This document shows, in pieces, positions 1 to 7,745 of a stretch of DNA of 64,000 nt (position 1 is its first letter; every line of letters begins with the position of its first letter). This DNA comes from JBHYDC01 sp051861205. Lineage in GTDB: Bacteria; Pseudomonadota; Alphaproteobacteria; Rhizobiales; Pleomorphomonadaceae. The position numbers and the translations under genes are program-made. The DNA lies in assembly GCA_051861205.1 (NCBI GenBank), contig JBHYDC010000012.1:62001-126000 (forward strand), read 5' to 3'. The notes beneath the pieces were generated by a model. That model was not told the origin of the DNA. It saw only the letters and a program-made list of their open reading frames with translations, and did no database searches.

Positions 1-850
1 CTTCGGAGCGGGTGAGCAGCCATTCGGCGATGGCGAGCGCGCTGGTCTGATGGCGTTCAAGGCGCACGCCCATGGTTCGCAATCCGCGAAGCGTGAGGTT
101 CACGTCGTCCGGTCCGACGCAGAGGCCCATCGCGCCGTGATAGGCCTTCACCTTGGCCCACGACCGCGAATTCGCCGCGACTGATCCCATCAGCACGTCG
201 GAGTGTCCGACTACGTATTTCGTCGCGGCCATGAAGGCGATATCGACGCCGTAGTCCAGCGGGCGGAAGAAGATCGGGGTCGCCCAGGTGTTGTCCATGA
301 TCGTGAAGGCGCCATGGCGGGCGGCCACGGCGGCGATCGCGGGAATGTCCTGCATCTCGAACGTCAGCGAGCCCGGCGCTTCGGTTAGAACCGCGGCCGT
401 GTTCGGGCGGAACAGCGCCTCGATGCCGGCCCCGATACGCGGATCGTAATAGGTCGTTTCCACGCCCAAGCGTTTCAGCGTGGTGTTGCAGAAGTGCCGG
501 ACCGGATCATAGGCGCTATCGCTGACGAGCAAGTGGTCGCCGGCCGAGACCACCGAGAGGATCGCCGTGGTCGCCGCGCTGAGGCCGGAGGGGCAGAGCG
601 CCACGCCCGCCGCGCCGTCGAGTTCGGCCAGAATGTCGCCGAGTGCGTCCGAAGTTGGATTGCCGCGCCGGCCGTAGACGTATTTCTGCCGCCCGCTCAG
701 CATCGTGTCGACGTCCGGAAAGGTCACCGTCGAACCGTGATAGACGGGCGGACTGACGAAGCCGTGTTGCGCACGCGGGTCGCGTCCGCCGTGGGCGAGG
801 CGCGTGACGACAGTGGCGGAAGACTTGGAAGGATCGTCGCTTTGGGTCAT
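1..850 (-). CDS. metC: Cystathionine beta-lyase, 5' part (runs off left edge)
   Basis: PLP enzyme of the Cys/Met-metabolism family; cystathionine beta-lyase converts cystathionine to homocysteine, pyruvate and ammonia in methionine synthesis. The gene reads leftward from an ATG at 850 and about 283 codons are visible before the window ends. Seen: the N-terminal block YVYGRRGNPTSDAL that binds PLP phosphate from the neighbouring subunit, and ATKYVVGHSDVLMG at about residue 210, whose lysine should carry the PLP Schiff base. The family also contains cystathionine gamma-lyase and O-acylhomoserine sulfhydrylase; the GHSD form after the lysine favours beta-lyase. The C-terminal domain is missing only because of the edge. 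Confidence 0.85.
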   Translation of the reverse strand, partial: MTQSDDPSKSSATVVTRLAHGGRDPRAQHGFVSPPVYHGSTVTFPDVDTMLSGRQKYVYGRRGNPTSDALGDILAELDGAAGVALCPSGLSAATTAILSVVSAGDHLLVSDSAYDPVRHFCNTTLKRLGVETTYYDPRIGAGIEALFRPNTAAVLTEAPGSLTFEMQDIPAIAAVAARHGAFTIMDNTWATPIFFRPLDYGVDIAFMAATKYVVGHSDVLMGSVAANSRSWAKVKAYHGAMGLCVGPDDVNLTLRGLRTMGVRLERHQTSALAIAEWLLTRSE

Positions 851-1435
851 GGCGCCAGCATATCAGAGTCTTTGATCAGGCGATGTCGCTAGCGCGATCG
901 GGGGCTGCCCGACAACCCAAATCCCAACGAAGCTTGGTCGATGCTGCGTCTAAGCAACCAAGTAAAAAGCAAGCGTATCTCTGCTTGCAAAGCAATTGAA
1001 AGCATCTTCTTCTATTATTCCAATATTTCTTGGATCCATCTTTCGTGCGGCACCTTCCGCGCTCCGATTTCAGAGTTCGTGCCGCCTGTTTAATTCATTG
1101 GCAGTATGCCGGATTATAAGGCGGCTTTTTGCGCGATTCAGTACCATATCGTCTATGATTCTTAGCGACCGAAGCCTCTATTGACCGGGTGCGCTAAATG
1201 TCATGTATTGAGCTAATCGCACAATTCTCGGGCGGTTTCGCAAATTGTGCAAACCGGTTGTCGGATTGATCGGCGAGATTGATGGCTCTATCGATTTTTG
1301 GAATGATTGGTCTCAGAATAGCATTGGAAGTCACAGGGGCGCCATAATACGAGGACGGCGCGCCGTGACAGCCTTTGCATGATCAGTCCGGACGGCGAAG
1401 ACGCCAGTGGGTCAAAAAGATAAAGGGAACACCAT
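851..1435. other. Non-coding region between metC and aapJ
   Basis: 585 bases without a convincing gene, visibly more AT-rich than the surroundings. It should hold the divergent promoters of metC and aapJ. Seen: a GCAAGC/GCTTGC inverted repeat near 970-990 and a better one at 1219-1250 (separate entry). Short open frames here have no family features. I found no sigma-54 site with correct GG-N10-GC spacing. Confidence 0.5.
1219..1250. promoter_or_regulatory. Inverted repeat upstream of aapJ, possible operator
   Basis: Perfect 8-base inverted repeat, GCACAATT (1219-1226) and AATTGTGC (1243-1250), separated by 16 bases, about 190 bases before the aapJ start. The geometry suits a dimeric regulator, but no regulator can be named. 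Confidence 0.3.
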
Positions 1436-2461
1436 ATGATCTCCAATTCCGTCAAGACGCTTGTTCTTAGTGCAGCGCTTGCCGCTACGGGTTCGATGGC
1501 CGCTTCGGCAGCAACCTTGGACGACGTCAAAGCCAAGGGCTTCGTCCAGTGCGGTGTGAACGGCGGCGGTCTGCAGGGCTTTGCCGCGCCTGACGACAAG
1601 GGCGAGTGGGCAGGCTTCGACATCGATATCTGCAAGGCCGTCGCGGCTGTGGTTTTCGGCGATGCGACCAAGGTGAAGTACACCCCGCTCAACGCCAAGG
1701 AGCGTTTCACCGCGCTTCAGTCCAAGGAAATCGATCTGCTCTCGCGCAATTCGACCTGGACCATGTCGCGCGACACTCAGCTCGGCATCCAGTTCGTCGG
1801 CACCAACTACTATGACGGCCAGGGTTTCATGGCCAAGAAGTCGCTTGGCGTCACCTCGGCGAAGGAACTGAACGGCGCGTCGATCTGCGTGCAGTCCGGC
1901 ACCACAACCGAGCTGAACCTGGCCGACTGGTTCAAGGCTAACGGCCTGACCTTCAACCCGGTCGTGTTCGAGAAGCAGGAAGAGGCTGACGCCGCCTACA
2001 ACTCCGGTCGCTGCGACGCCTACACCACCGACGCTTCGGGCCTCTACTCGATCCGCCTCAAGCTGACCACGCCGGAAGAGCATCTCGTTCTGCCGGAAAT
2101 CATCTCCAAGGAGCCGCTCGGACCTGCGGTCCGCCAGGGCGACGACCAGTGGGCGATGATCGTGAAGTGGACGCTTTATGCTCTCGTCACCGCTGAGGAA
2201 CTCGGCGTGACCCAGGCCAACCTGGAAGAGCAGAAGACCTCCGAAAACCCGGAGATCAAGCGTCTCCTCGGTCTCGACAGCGACTTCGGCAAGTCTCTCG
2301 GCCTCGGTCCGGACTGGGCCGCGAACGCCATCAAGGCCGTCGGCAACTACGGCGAATCCTTCGAGCGCAACGTCGGCGAAGGCTCTCCCCTCAAGATTGC
2401 TCGCGGCCTGAACGCGCTGTGGTCGAAGGGTGGCCTCCAGTACGCTCCGCCGATCCGCTGA
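1436..2461 (+). CDS. aapJ: General L-amino acid ABC transporter, substrate-binding protein AapJ
   Basis: Periplasmic binding protein (341 aa) that captures L-amino acids for the Aap permease, a broad-specificity importer best known from Rhizobium. A Sec signal peptide with a small-residue cleavage site (SMAASAA) occupies about residues 1-26. The mature protein begins with the family-3 solute-binding fold, with the FVQCGVN strand and the ISVCVQSGTT-like hinge (seen as ASICVQSGTTTEL). The ATG follows an AAAGGGAA ribosome site. It is the first gene of aapJQMP, and a strong hairpin after it probably lets it be made in excess over the membrane subunits. Confidence 0.95.
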   Translation: MISNSVKTLVLSAALAATGSMAASAATLDDVKAKGFVQCGVNGGGLQGFAAPDDKGEWAGFDIDICKAVAAVVFGDATKVKYTPLNAKERFTALQSKEIDLLSRNSTWTMSRDTQLGIQFVGTNYYDGQGFMAKKSLGVTSAKELNGASICVQSGTTTELNLADWFKANGLTFNPVVFEKQEEADAAYNSGRCDAYTTDASGLYSIRLKLTTPEEHLVLPEIISKEPLGPAVRQGDDQWAMIVKWTLYALVTAEELGVTQANLEEQKTSENPEIKRLLGLDSDFGKSLGLGPDWAANAIKAVGNYGESFERNVGEGSPLKIARGLNALWSKGGLQYAPPIR

Positions 2462-2473
2462 TCGGGCTTTCAT

Positions 2474-2503
2474 CCGGCGGGCGGGATCATTTCCGCCCGC
2501 CGG
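2474..2503 (+). promoter_or_regulatory. Stem-loop between aapJ and aapQ
   Basis: Perfect 11-bp stem CCGGCGGGCGG (2474-2484) / CCGCCCGCCGG (2493-2503) with an 8-base loop, 12 bases after the aapJ stop. No T-run follows, so it is more likely an mRNA-stabilising or partial-termination element than a full terminator. Such elements commonly separate an abundant binding protein from its permease genes. Confidence 0.6.
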
Positions 2504-2541
2504 TTCTCGACCTCTACTGACAGCGTCGACCGAGGCCCGTC

Positions 2542-3747
2542 ATGACGACCCGCAATACTCCACTGGCTCCGTCGGTGCCGCGAACAGCCACCCGGTCGTC
2601 GTTGCTCTACGACCCCGTGATTCGCGGCTATGTGATCCAGGTTTTGTTCGTCATCGCCGTCGTCGCCTTCGGCGCGTGGATCGTGCACAACACGGTCACC
2701 AATATGCGGGCGGCCAACATCACCTCCGGCTTCGACTTCATGTCGAACCGCGCCGGCTACGACATTTCGCAAAAGCCGATCGAGTATACGAGCGACGACA
2801 CGCACGGACGCGCCTTTCTGGTCAGCCTTTTGAATACGCTGATCGTTGCCGGGCTCGGCATCGTGTTCGCCTCCATTCTCGGCTTCATCATCGGCATCGC
2901 GCGGCTTTCTCCGAACTGGCTGCTGTCCAAAGTGGCCATGGTCTACGTCGAGACCTTCCGCAACATCCCGCTGCTCCTACAACTTCTGTTCTGGTACAAG
3001 GCGGTACTTTCGGTGCTGCCCGGCCCGCGCCAGGGCATCGCGCTTCCCTTCGGTTCCAATCTCTCCAATCGCGGGCTCATCCTGCCGCGGCCGATTTTCG
3101 GCGAGGGAATCGGCGCCGAATTGGTTGCGATCGGTGTTGCCGTCGTCGCGGTGTATTTCATCCGCCGCTGGGCGCGCGCCCGTCAGATGGCAACCGGCCA
3201 GATCTTCCCGACGCTTTGGGTCGGCCTTGCCATCCTCATCGGCTTCCCGTTGCTCGCCTTCTTCCTGCTCGGCAATCCGCTCTCCTTCGAAATTCCGGAG
3301 CTGAAGGGCTTTAACTTCGTCGGCGGCTTCGTGATCGGCCCCGAACTGGCGGCGCTGCTGCTCGGCCTTTCCATTTACACCGCCGCTTTCATCGCCGAGG
3401 TTGTGCGCGCGGGCATTCTGGCGGTCTCCCACGGGCAGACCGAAGCGGCCTCCGCGCTCGGTTTGAAGCGCAGCACCACTATGCGTCTCATCATCGTACC
3501 GCAGGCGCTGCGGGTGATCATACCGCCGCTCACCAGTCAATATCTCAACCTCACGAAGAACTCCTCGCTCGCGGTCGCCGTCGGCTATCCCGATCTCGTG
3601 GCGGTCTTCGCGGGGTCCACGCTGAACATCACCGGACGCGCGGTGGAGGTCATCTTCATCACCATGTCGGTGTATCTGTTCCTCAGCCTTGCCACCGCCG
3701 CGTTCATGAATTGGTTCAACGCGCGCGTCGCGCTCGTCGAACGCTAG
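2542..3747 (+). CDS. aapQ: General L-amino acid ABC transporter, permease AapQ
   Basis: First inner-membrane subunit of the Aap importer (401 aa). It is of the HisMQ/polar amino acid class: a membrane segment near the N-terminus, a long extracytoplasmic insertion (about residues 60-95), and paired helices around the cytoplasmic EAA loop, seen as GQTEAASALGLKRSTTMRLIIVPQAL, part of which is the 20-residue stretch that docks the ATPase. The long N-terminal half is typical of AapQ/AapM compared with the ~220-aa HisQ type. It lies 38 bases after the aapJ-aapQ hairpin and 13 bases before aapM. Confidence 0.93.
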   Translation: MTTRNTPLAPSVPRTATRSSLLYDPVIRGYVIQVLFVIAVVAFGAWIVHNTVTNMRAANITSGFDFMSNRAGYDISQKPIEYTSDDTHGRAFLVSLLNTLIVAGLGIVFASILGFIIGIARLSPNWLLSKVAMVYVETFRNIPLLLQLLFWYKAVLSVLPGPRQGIALPFGSNLSNRGLILPRPIFGEGIGAELVAIGVAVVAVYFIRRWARARQMATGQIFPTLWVGLAILIGFPLLAFFLLGNPLSFEIPELKGFNFVGGFVIGPELAALLLGLSIYTAAFIAEVVRAGILAVSHGQTEAASALGLKRSTTMRLIIVPQALRVIIPPLTSQYLNLTKNSSLAVAVGYPDLVAVFAGSTLNITGRAVEVIFITMSVYLFLSLATAAFMNWFNARVALVER

Positions 3748-3760
3748 GACTGGAGCCCTC

Positions 3761-4921
3761 ATGACCGACGTCAGCTCTCCCGGACCTAGCGCGCGCTCTG
3801 CGATCTATGTCGCCGGACCATCCCTTCCCGCCCAGCCGGCGCCGTCCTCCGTGGTCGGCCCCATGGCGTGGCTGCGTCAGAACCTGTTCTCCTCGCCCAT
3901 CAACGCGGCCATCACCATCCTCACCCTGCTGCTCCTGGCTTGGGTCGTGCCGCCGATGGTGCGGTGGCTGTTCATCGATGCGGTGTGGACGGGCGAAAAC
4001 CGCGAGGCGTGTCTTGCGCCCGAAGGCGGCGCCGTCGGTGCCTGCTGGGCTTTCGTGAACGCCAAGTTCAGCCAGTTCGTCTACGGCCGCTACCCCATCG
4101 ACGAGCGCTGGCGCGTGGATCTGACGGGGCTGATCTTCGTCATCGGCCTCATCGCCCTTGCGGTGCCAAGCATCCCGAAGAAGCGTGAAGTCGCTATCTT
4201 CATGCTCGTGCCCTTCCCGGTCATCGCCTATTTCCTGCTTTACGGCGGCTTGGGCCTGCCCATCGTCGAAACGCCGCTGTGGGGCGGCCTGCTCGTCACG
4301 CTCGTCGTCGCGGTCACCGGCATCGTCGCGTCGCTGCCGCTCGGCATTCTGCTTGCGCTCGGGCGCCGTTCGAAGCTGCCGATCGTGAAGTTCTTCTCCA
4401 TCGTCTTCATCGAGTTCTGGCGCGGCGTGCCGCTGATTACCGTGCTGTTCATGGCTTCGGTGATGCTGCCGCTGTTTCTGCCCACGGGCGTGAACTTCGA
4501 CAAGCTGCTGCGCGCCCTCATTGGCGTCGCCTTGTTCTCCGCCGCTTACATGGCCGAAACCGTGCGCGGCGGGCTCCAGGCCATCCCGAAAGGACAAACC
4601 GAAGCGGCCGCCTCGCTCGGCCTCAACTACGTCCAGTCGATGTTGCTGATCGTGCTGCCGCAAGCGCTGAAGATCGTGATCCCCGGCATCGTCAACTCGT
4701 TCATCAGCCTGTTCAAGGACACCTCGCTCGTCCTGATCATCGGCCTGTTCGATGTGCTCGGCATCATCCAGTTCAACTTCACCGACGCGAACTGGTCGGC
4801 GCCCAACGTACCGGCCACGGGCTTCATCTTCGCGGCCGTCGTGTTCTGGGTCTTCTGTTTCGGCATGTCGCGTTATTCGCAATACACCGAGCGACGGCTA
4901 AACACCGGCCACAAACGCTAA
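3761..4921 (+). CDS. aapM: General L-amino acid ABC transporter, permease AapM
   Basis: Second membrane subunit (386 aa), partner of AapQ. The N-terminal ~40 residues are proline/serine rich and cytoplasmic, followed by a membrane helix (ITILTLLLLAWVVPPMV), a small soluble region with two cysteines, and the permease core. The EAA loop reads KGQTEAAASLGLNYVQSM, very like that of AapQ, as expected for a heterodimer sharing one ATPase. It starts 13 bases after aapQ and ends 67 bases before aapP. Confidence 0.93.
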   Translation: MTDVSSPGPSARSAIYVAGPSLPAQPAPSSVVGPMAWLRQNLFSSPINAAITILTLLLLAWVVPPMVRWLFIDAVWTGENREACLAPEGGAVGACWAFVNAKFSQFVYGRYPIDERWRVDLTGLIFVIGLIALAVPSIPKKREVAIFMLVPFPVIAYFLLYGGLGLPIVETPLWGGLLVTLVVAVTGIVASLPLGILLALGRRSKLPIVKFFSIVFIEFWRGVPLITVLFMASVMLPLFLPTGVNFDKLLRALIGVALFSAAYMAETVRGGLQAIPKGQTEAAASLGLNYVQSMLLIVLPQALKIVIPGIVNSFISLFKDTSLVLIIGLFDVLGIIQFNFTDANWSAPNVPATGFIFAAVVFWVFCFGMSRYSQYTERRLNTGHKR

Positions 4922-4988
4922 AATCACTTGCCGAGGCCTCGCGCCCGGCCGATCATAGAACGAAGAGAAAAGGTCGTCAGGGGACATC

Positions 4989-5756
4989 ATGAGCAGCGTT
5001 TCCAACCTGAAGCCCGCCGGCGCGGAAGTCGCCGTCGAAATGATCGGCGTCAACAAGTGGTACGGCGAGTTCCACGTTCTGCGCGACATCAACCTCAAGG
5101 TCGCGCGCGGCGAGCGTATTGTGATCTGCGGGCCGTCCGGTTCGGGCAAGTCCACCATGATCCGCTGCATCAACCGGCTGGAAGAGCACCAGAAGGGCAC
5201 GATCGTCGTCGACGGCATCGAACTCACCAACGACATCAAGCGGATCGACGAGATCCGCCGCGAAGTCGGGATGGTGTTCCAGCACTTCAACCTGTTCCCG
5301 CACCTCACCATTCTTGAAAACTGCACGCTTGCCCCGATCTGGGTGCGCAAGATGCCCAAGAAAGAAGCCGACGCTCTCGCGATGCATTATCTTGAGCGCG
5401 TGAAGATCCCCGAGCAGGCCAACAAATACCCCGGCCAGCTCTCCGGCGGTCAGCAGCAGCGCGTCGCCATCGCCCGTTCGCTCTGCATGCGACCGAAGAT
5501 CATGCTGTTCGACGAGCCCACCTCCGCGCTCGACCCGGAAATGGTCAAGGAAGTGCTCGACACAATGACCAGCCTTGCCAACGACGGCATGACCATGCTC
5601 TGCGTAACCCACGAAATGGGCTTCGCCCGTCAGGTCGCCGACCGCGTGATCTTCATGGACCAGGGCCAGATCGTCGAAGAAAACGAGCCCAACGCCTTCT
5701 TCTCAAATCCCCAGCACGAGCGCACCAAGCTCTTCCTCAGCCAGATCCTGCATTGA
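4989..5756 (+). CDS. aapP: General L-amino acid ABC transporter, ATPase AapP
   Basis: Cytoplasmic ATPase (255 aa, usual family length) that powers AapQM. All motifs are intact: Walker A GPSGSGKST at about residues 48-56, Q-loop in MVFQHFNLFPH, signature LSGGQQQR at about 151-158, Walker B IMLFDEP with the catalytic Glu at about 176, and the switch His in VTHEMGFA. It closes the aapJQMP operon and converges on the leftward MarR gene, with hairpins in the gap. Confidence 0.95.
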   Translation: MSSVSNLKPAGAEVAVEMIGVNKWYGEFHVLRDINLKVARGERIVICGPSGSGKSTMIRCINRLEEHQKGTIVVDGIELTNDIKRIDEIRREVGMVFQHFNLFPHLTILENCTLAPIWVRKMPKKEADALAMHYLERVKIPEQANKYPGQLSGGQQQRVAIARSLCMRPKIMLFDEPTSALDPEMVKEVLDTMTSLANDGMTMLCVTHEMGFARQVADRVIFMDQGQIVEENEPNAFFSNPQHERTKLFLSQILH

Positions 5757-5770
5757 CGGGGCAAGGGCGG

Positions 5771-5788
5771 GGCGCTGATCGCAGCGCC
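5771..5788. terminator. Hairpin between convergent aapP and MarR gene
   Basis: GGCGCTG (5771-5777) pairs with CAGCGCC (5782-5788) across a 4-base loop, 14 bases past the aapP stop. A second 8-bp pair (CGCTCGCC 5790-5797, GGCGAGCG 5813-5820) runs into the 3' end of the MarR gene. There is no T-run, so termination is an inference from position. Confidence 0.4.
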
Positions 5789-5800
5789 TCGCTCGCCGCT

Positions 5801-6277
5801 CTACGGTTCCGAGGCGAGCGTCCTTAACGCGTCCATCGTAGCGGGCATCATGCGAACGCCGAAAAAAGCCGCATCGGCGTTTTCCACTGCGACCAGCGCT
5901 GTCTTCAAGCACGCCGCGCCTGCCGGTGTGAGGTCCGCGTGCTTCGCCCGTTCGTCTTGAACATGCGCGCGTGCCAACAGCCCGCGCGACTCAAGCGCCC
6001 GCATTATGGACGAGAGCGTGTTGGCATCCATACCAACATGGCGGCCGACGGCCGTTTGACTGATCGGCCGCCCCTGCGATCCCAGCCAGCCGACCCCGGC
6101 CAGCACCACGAATTGCGGATGCGTCAAGCCAATCGGCTTCAAGGCGGCCTCGACGCTTCGGCGCCACGTTATCGCGGCCTTCCAAAGCAAAAAGCCGGGG
6201 CTGTCGGACGCCTCGGAAAACCGGCTTGCCTCATTCCAGTTCAAGCTCACGGGTGCGGTCTCGTCAGAGGCGTTCAT
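5801..6277 (-). CDS. MarR-family transcriptional regulator
   Basis: 158-aa winged-helix regulator. About residues 40-130 form the MarR DNA-binding domain: LTHPQFVVLAGVGWL (helix), QTAVGRHVGMDANTLSSIMR (recognition region) and the wing RAHVQDERAKHADLTPAG. It is the last gene of a tight three-gene leftward operon, starting 2 bases after the EVE gene ends. A 27-base palindrome covering the operon's -10 box is the obvious candidate operator, which would make it autoregulatory. The inducer is unknown. Confidence 0.85.
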   Translation of the reverse strand: MNASDETAPVSLNWNEASRFSEASDSPGFLLWKAAITWRRSVEAALKPIGLTHPQFVVLAGVGWLGSQGRPISQTAVGRHVGMDANTLSSIMRALESRGLLARAHVQDERAKHADLTPAGAACLKTALVAVENADAAFFGVRMMPATMDALRTLASEP

Positions 6278-6279
6278 GT

Positions 6280-6717
6280 TTAAAGCGTTGCCCCCATCGC
6301 CTGTGCAATCACCGCCATGTCAGCGCGCGATACTTCGACAAGCCCGAAGCGAAATGGTGCGCCCCAGTATTGCTTATCCTTGATGAACGCAAGGTCGTTC
6401 AAAAGCGGCACGATCGGCGCGGGCCGCACCGCCGAAACGAAGTCCACGGTCCGCCTGAACGGCTGAAACCCGCCCGGCATGGAAACCTGATACGGCTCGC
6501 CCGCGACGCGGCCGAGGGCGGTGAAGCACCTCAGCTTCGTGCCCCCGCCCATCTCGCTCGACGGTGAATAATAGGCAACCCAGTCGCCTGCTTTCATGCG
6601 GGCGAGCGGGCCGGGTTTACCATGGCAAACCTGGGCGAAGCCGCCGGTCACGCCCACTGAAACATGGCTTGCGCAAGCCACCGCCACCCAGAACCGTTCG
6701 GATGCCGGGCCGCTCAT
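6280..6717 (-). CDS. EVE domain protein
   Basis: 145-aa single-domain protein. The EVE fold, related to PUA and YTH domains, is thought to bind modified bases. Matching features: the start FWVAVACASHV, the GKPGPLARMKAGDWVAYYSP segment, and the C-terminal strands ending RFGLVEVSRAD. The family member annotated in many genomes as UPF0310 has this length. Its start overlaps the SRPBCC stop (ATGA), so the two are translationally coupled. Whether it is a nucleic-acid sensor here or has another job in the MarR operon cannot be seen. Confidence 0.75.
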   Translation of the reverse strand: MSGPASERFWVAVACASHVSVGVTGGFAQVCHGKPGPLARMKAGDWVAYYSPSSEMGGGTKLRCFTALGRVAGEPYQVSMPGGFQPFRRTVDFVSAVRPAPIVPLLNDLAFIKDKQYWGAPFRFGLVEVSRADMAVIAQAMGATL

Positions 6718-7139
6718 GTCAGCGCCCCCTTAGGCGTCCCCGCCAGAGTCCGGACCGCCTCGGCAATCGCCTTGCGCAAGCTTGGTCCGAGCAGCAGCCG
6801 AACCACCAGCGCCAGCGGGCCGAAGGCATGGGCCTCATGCACCAGTCGCCGCATCGCGCCTTCTCCCTCCAGCCGGTGATCCACGACGATCCGGGTGCCG
6901 AGCGGCAGCAGCGTGGTGCACTCGAAGCTGGCTCCGGCAACGAATCCCGTGATGACAAACGTCGCGGCCGGGCCGGACTTCGGTTTCAGCCGCCCCTTGG
7001 CGCCAAGCTGAAACGGACCCTCGATGCCGGCGCTCGCAAGATCCGGATCCCAGTTTGGCCAGTTCGGAACGTCCGCCCACGCCTGCCAAATCGATGCGGA
7101 ATCGCAAGCCGCCACCGCCTCACTTCTCGCCAATATCAT
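6714..7139 (-). CDS. SRPBCC (START-like) domain protein
   Basis: 141-aa protein of the Bet v1/polyketide-cyclase-like SRPBCC fold, a hydrophobic-cavity ligand-binding or aromatase fold. Seen: an N-terminal strand, then ASIWQAWADVPNWPNWDPD (the usual V..W..WDP block), a central TFVITGFVAG strand, and a long C-terminal helix. The start at 7139 is chosen because GGAGG lies 7 bases upstream; an in-frame ATG further up (7307) would put the promoter and operator inside the gene. First gene of the SRPBCC-EVE-MarR operon. Ligand unknown. Confidence 0.75.
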   Translation of the reverse strand: MILARSEAVAACDSASIWQAWADVPNWPNWDPDLASAGIEGPFQLGAKGRLKPKSGPAATFVITGFVAGASFECTTLLPLGTRIVVDHRLEGEGAMRRLVHEAHAFGPLALVVRLLLGPSLRKAIAEAVRTLAGTPKGALT

Positions 7140-7152
7140 TGATGCCTCCGTA

Positions 7153-7179
7153 TGATACGTAAACGTATAATACGTATCA
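7153..7179. promoter_or_regulatory. Palindromic operator of the SRPBCC-EVE-MarR operon
   Basis: TGATACGTA (7153-7161) and TACGTATCA (7171-7179) form a perfect 9-base inverted repeat around a 9-base centre that itself contains another ACGTATA. It sits over the predicted -10 box and 13 bases before the first start codon, the classical place for repression by a MarR dimer. Binding by the operon's own MarR protein is inferred. Confidence 0.65.
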
Positions 7180-7192
7180 GCACAAAACGCAA
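7164..7192 (-). promoter_or_regulatory. Promoter of the SRPBCC-EVE-MarR operon
   Basis: Reading leftward: -35 TTGCGT (7187-7192), 17-base spacer, -10 TATACG (7164-7169). The -10 box lies inside the palindrome, so bound repressor would block polymerase. Confidence 0.55.
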
Positions 7193-7379
7193 TGCCGCTC
7201 AATGCAGCGTCCCTCAAGCCAACCCCATAGCCATCGCCCATAGCCACTGCGGCGATGATTTCACTCGTCTTTACCCCCTTCCGCCCATCCCCGGACTCGT
7301 GCGACAATTTCGGGCACGATTAAATCGGCAGCGAATCCTAAAATGGCGGTTCGGGCTGGAATATCAGCGGGGTAGTGGG

Positions 7380-7742
7380 GTGTCCGAAGGTCGATTGACG
7401 ACGCATGTGCTGGATACCGCGGCGGGCAAACCGGCGGCCGGGGTGCGGGCCGATCTTTATCGCGTGAGCGGCAACGGCGAGCGCGCTCACCTCAAATCCG
7501 TCGTCACCAATGCCGATGGCCGGGTCGATGGCGCGGTTCTCGCCGGTAACGAGTTCACCGCCGGCACCTACGAGCTTTGCTTCCACGCCGGCACCTATCT
7601 CAGCGGCACCGGCGCCGTCCTTTCCGATCCGCCCTTCCTCGACATCATACCCATTCGCTTCGGCATCGCGGATCCGTCCGCGCATTTCCATGTGCCGCTG
7701 CTCCTGTCGCCCTACGGCTATTCCACCTATCGGGGAAGCTGA
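7380..7742 (+). CDS. uraH: 5-Hydroxyisourate hydrolase
   Basis: Transthyretin-like protein that hydrolyses 5-hydroxyisourate (the product of urate oxidation) to OHCU. The 120-aa frame begins at GTG 7380 with SEGRLTTHVLDTAAGKPA, the family's N-terminal block, and ends with the signature tetrapeptide YRGS; the catalytic His, Arg and His/Ser positions are in THVLD, IPIRFGI and the C-terminal segment. A longer in-frame start at 7152 exists but its translation is not family-like and would overlap the neighbouring operator. It is followed after 3 bases by xdhA. Confidence 0.88.
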   Translation: MSEGRLTTHVLDTAAGKPAAGVRADLYRVSGNGERAHLKSVVTNADGRVDGAVLAGNEFTAGTYELCFHAGTYLSGTGAVLSDPPFLDIIPIRFGIADPSAHFHVPLLLSPYGYSTYRGS

Positions 7743-7745
7743 TCG

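Noticed and set aside
1119..1132. Sigma-54-like GG...GC element upstream of aapJ
   Set aside because: The spacing between GG (1120-1121) and GC (1131-1132) is 9 bases instead of the required 10 and flanking consensus is poor.
1412..2473. 353-codon open frame antisense to aapJ
   Set aside because: Arginine/histidine-rich translation with no family features; a by-product of GC-rich third codon positions in aapJ.
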